Origin: Collinsella sp.
Lineage (GTDB): Bacteria > Actinomycetota > Coriobacteriia > Coriobacteriales > Coriobacteriaceae
NCBI GenBank assembly: GCA_022728415.1
Contig: JAIJJM010000149.1
Location: forward strand, 1-5,888
Reading direction: 5' to 3'
DNA length: 5,888 bases
Notes under the pieces: generated by a model
What the model was told of the DNA's origin: nothing
What the model saw: the letters and a program-made list of their open reading frames with translations, nothing else
Databases searched by the model: none
Position numbers and translations under genes: made by a program
Shown: positions 5,114-5,888 of the stretch, in pieces
Position numbering within the stretch: the first letter of the stretch is position 1
Layout: the number at the start of each line of letters is the position of its first letter

Positions 5114-5491
5114 ATGGAGCTGTTCGATGAACGGGTTGTTTTGTTCCAGAGCGATGAGGGTGGGGAGCACCTGCTGGTAACGTGCGAGCCGTCGGGTATG
5201 GGTGGCTTGGTGGTTCGGCAGAAGAGCGAGGGACCATTGACGCAATGGTGCTATGAGGAGTCGCCGCATGTGGTCGAGACGTTTGTGGCGCATGAGGCAC
5301 TTGTTGTCCTCGAACACTTCTATGGCGTTGGAACTTCTAATCAGGTGGCCCGAATGCTGAGCATCTCGTTTGCCGACTACGACTGTGCCCAACGGGTGAG
5401 GTCGCTTCTGGGGGAGCTTGGCGCCGGGTTCGATGTGATCGAAAAGCCAATCGATCGCACGAGAAGAGCTGATATTTGTGGTGCAGTGTGA
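5114..5491 (+). CDS. Unrecognised 125-aa cytosolic protein
   Basis: The frame encodes 125 residues starting MELFDERVVLFQSDEGGEH and ending with RADICGAV. It has no signal peptide, no membrane segment and no helix-turn-helix that I can see. The sequence looks alpha/beta, with a run ALVVLEHFYGVG around residues 61-72 and LLGELGAGFDVIE late in the protein. I do not recognise the family. ATG 5114 is preferred to the in-frame GTG at 5111, because the purine-rich AAAGGGG (5102-5108) leaves a usable five-base gap to the ATG but only two to the GTG. It stands alone between the serS terminator and tRNA-Arg, with its own extended -10 promoter and a LexA-box-like site. Codon use looks native. No terminator is seen directly after it, so its transcript may run into tRNA-Arg. 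Confidence 0.8.
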   Translation: MELFDERVVLFQSDEGGEHLLVTCEPSGMGGLVVRQKSEGPLTQWCYEESPHVVETFVAHEALVVLEHFYGVGTSNQVARMLSISFADYDCAQRVRSLLGELGAGFDVIEKPIDRTRRADICGAV

Positions 5492-5529
5492 GAAATTGCG
5501 GCCCGCGGGAAAAAAGTTCAAGATTTTGC

Positions 5530-5558
5530 TTGACTCCAATAAGCTAAAGAGGTTTTAT
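5530..5558 (+). promoter_or_regulatory. Promoter of tRNA-Arg
   Basis: TTGACT (5530-5535) is a near-perfect -35 box. TTTTAT (5553-5558) follows after 17 bases in an AT-rich tract that continues to about 5562. Initiation would be a few bases before the tRNA 5' end at 5571. Confidence 0.6.
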
Positions 5559-5570
5559 ATATCTTGCGCT

Positions 5571-5647
5571 GCGGCGTTACCTCAGCTGGATAGAGGGTCT
5601 GACTACGAATCAGAACGTCATAGGTTCGAATCCTATACGCCGCACCA
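5571..5647 (+). tRNA. tRNA-Arg (anticodon ACG)
   Basis: The acceptor stem GCGGCGT (5571-5577) pairs with ACGCCGC (5637-5643). The D stem CCTC/GAGG is at 5580-5583/5593-5596. The anticodon stem TCTGA/TCAGA (5598-5602/5610-5614) carries loop CTACGAA, with ACG at 5605-5607. The T-arm ATAGG/CCTAT surrounds TTCGAAT (5625-5631). The discriminator is A5644 and CCA is encoded at 5645-5647. The ACG anticodon, with A34 presumably changed to inosine, reads CGU/CGC/CGA arginine codons. Confidence 0.97.
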
Positions 5648-5697
5648 ATTGAAATTGAAAGCCTCCGGCAACGGGGGCTTTTCTTTTAGTCAGACGC
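5628..5697 (+). repeat. 70-bp direct repeat, copy 1 (tRNA-Arg 3' end plus terminator)
   Basis: This stretch, from the T-loop of tRNA-Arg through CCA, the terminator and the following 15 bases, is repeated base for base at 5819-5888, an offset of 191 bases. The match may continue past the window. Confidence 0.95.
5658..5688 (+). terminator. Intrinsic terminator of tRNA-Arg
   Basis: A 10-bp stem (5658-5667 with 5672-5681, one T-G wobble) closes a GCAA tetraloop and is followed by a T-rich tail. It begins 11 bases after CCA. Confidence 0.9.
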
Positions 5698-5702
5698 CGC
5701 AT

Positions 5703-5818
5703 GGATTCGAACCTCGGTCGAGGCGCGAGCGTGAAGCGGACGCGGAGCGTCCGTAGCGAGCGGGCGAGTCCGCCGGCAGGCGGGCGAAGCCGGTGCGGAT
5801 CCGCGAAGCGGATGCGCG
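5703..5818. repeat. tRNA-linked hairpin repeat, copy B
   Basis: This is the second member of the family seen at 1469-1554. It begins with GGATTCGAACC (5703-5713), a reverse-complement T-arm. Next come a small hairpin CCTCG-GT-CGAGG (5712-5723), the conserved hairpin CGGACGC-GGA-GCGTCCG (5737-5753) and GGCG-AGTC-CGCC (5763-5774), which overlaps the alternative fold CCGCC-GGCA-GGCGG (5770-5783). Copy B is longer than copy A and ends with ATCCGC-GAA-GCGGAT (5799-5813). It is enclosed by the 70-bp direct repeats carrying the tRNA 3' end. The open frame that crosses from tRNA-Arg to 5756 is not a gene. Confidence 0.8.
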
Positions 5819-5838
5819 GAATCCTATACGCCGCACCA
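5819..5838 (+). pseudogene. Second, isolated 3' end of tRNA-Arg
   Basis: The 20 bases copy tRNA-Arg from the middle of the T-loop to the encoded CCA. Nothing upstream can supply the missing acceptor, D or anticodon arms, so it cannot make a tRNA. It is the start of copy 2 of the 70-bp direct repeat. Confidence 0.9.
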
Positions 5839-5848
5839 ATTGAAATTG

Positions 5849-5879
5849 AAAGCCTCCGGCAACGGGGGCTTTTCTTTTA
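5849..5879 (+). terminator. Duplicated tRNA-Arg terminator
   Basis: Identical to 5658-5688, carried along in the 70-bp direct repeat (5819-5888). It would still be a working hairpin terminator for any read-through from tRNA-Arg. Confidence 0.85.
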
Positions 5880-5888
5880 GTCAGACGC

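Noticed and set aside
5478..5756. 92-aa open frame crossing tRNA-Arg, ending GFEPRSRREREADAERP
   Set aside because: It runs through a complete tRNA and its terminator. The GFEP string is simply the antisense T-arm, and copy A gives a like ending (RRSERKENAERF) in the same frame of the repeat. There is no ribosome site.
5628..5888. CRISPR array
   Set aside because: Only two repeat copies are seen, 70 bases long and derived from a tRNA end, with a structured 121-base gap; this does not fit CRISPR repeat and spacer sizes.

Overview
The window looks like chromosomal DNA from a high-GC, low-complexity-operon actinobacterium, most likely the class Coriobacteriia (a Collinsella-like gut bacterium). 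This is inferred from codon use, the look of the housekeeping proteins (SerRS, RlmH) and a style of small intergenic repeats that I associate with that group. No marker here proves the genus.

Layout. 1-387 is the 3' end of an unrecognised helical protein, overlapped by a TatD-family metal-dependent hydrolase gene (377-1327). A sigma70-type promoter buried in the last codons of that gene drives tRNA-Leu(CAG) (1337-1423), which ends in an intrinsic terminator. The gene-poor stretch 1460-1902 holds three things: a hairpin-rich repeat carrying an antisense copy of the tRNA T-arm, a 210-bp MITE-like element with 29-bp imperfect terminal inverted repeats, and a GC hairpin ahead of rlmH. rlmH (1903-2373) and a divergent proC-like gene (2447-3217) follow. 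proC converges on a small 57-aa single-pass membrane protein gene on the minus strand (3375-3548). Between these two convergent genes sits a 135-bp palindromic element with 19-bp perfect ends and a 17-bp inner stem. A palindrome-rich divergent promoter region separates the small gene from serS (3660-4943), which ends in a strong TTCG-loop terminator. A lone 125-aa gene of unknown function (5114-5491) has a LexA-box-like palindrome at its promoter. tRNA-Arg(ACG) (5571-5647) and its terminator are followed by a second copy of the tRNA-linked repeat, and then by a second copy of the tRNA 3' end and terminator, so the window closes inside a tandem repeat with a 191-bp unit.

How the parts relate. 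The genes are mainly translation and core metabolism (SerRS charges tRNA-Ser, RlmH modifies 23S rRNA, two tRNAs, a proline-pathway reductase) and seem to be mostly separate transcription units. The most unusual content is between the genes: four kinds of small repeat. The best is a family seen twice, each time just downstream of a tRNA terminator. Its two copies share a hairpin in which all six stem changes are compensated, and each copy carries an inverted 12-mer identical to the T-arm of its own neighbouring tRNA. At tRNA-Arg this is accompanied by a duplicated tRNA 3' end, which looks like an attachment-site duplication around a very small element.
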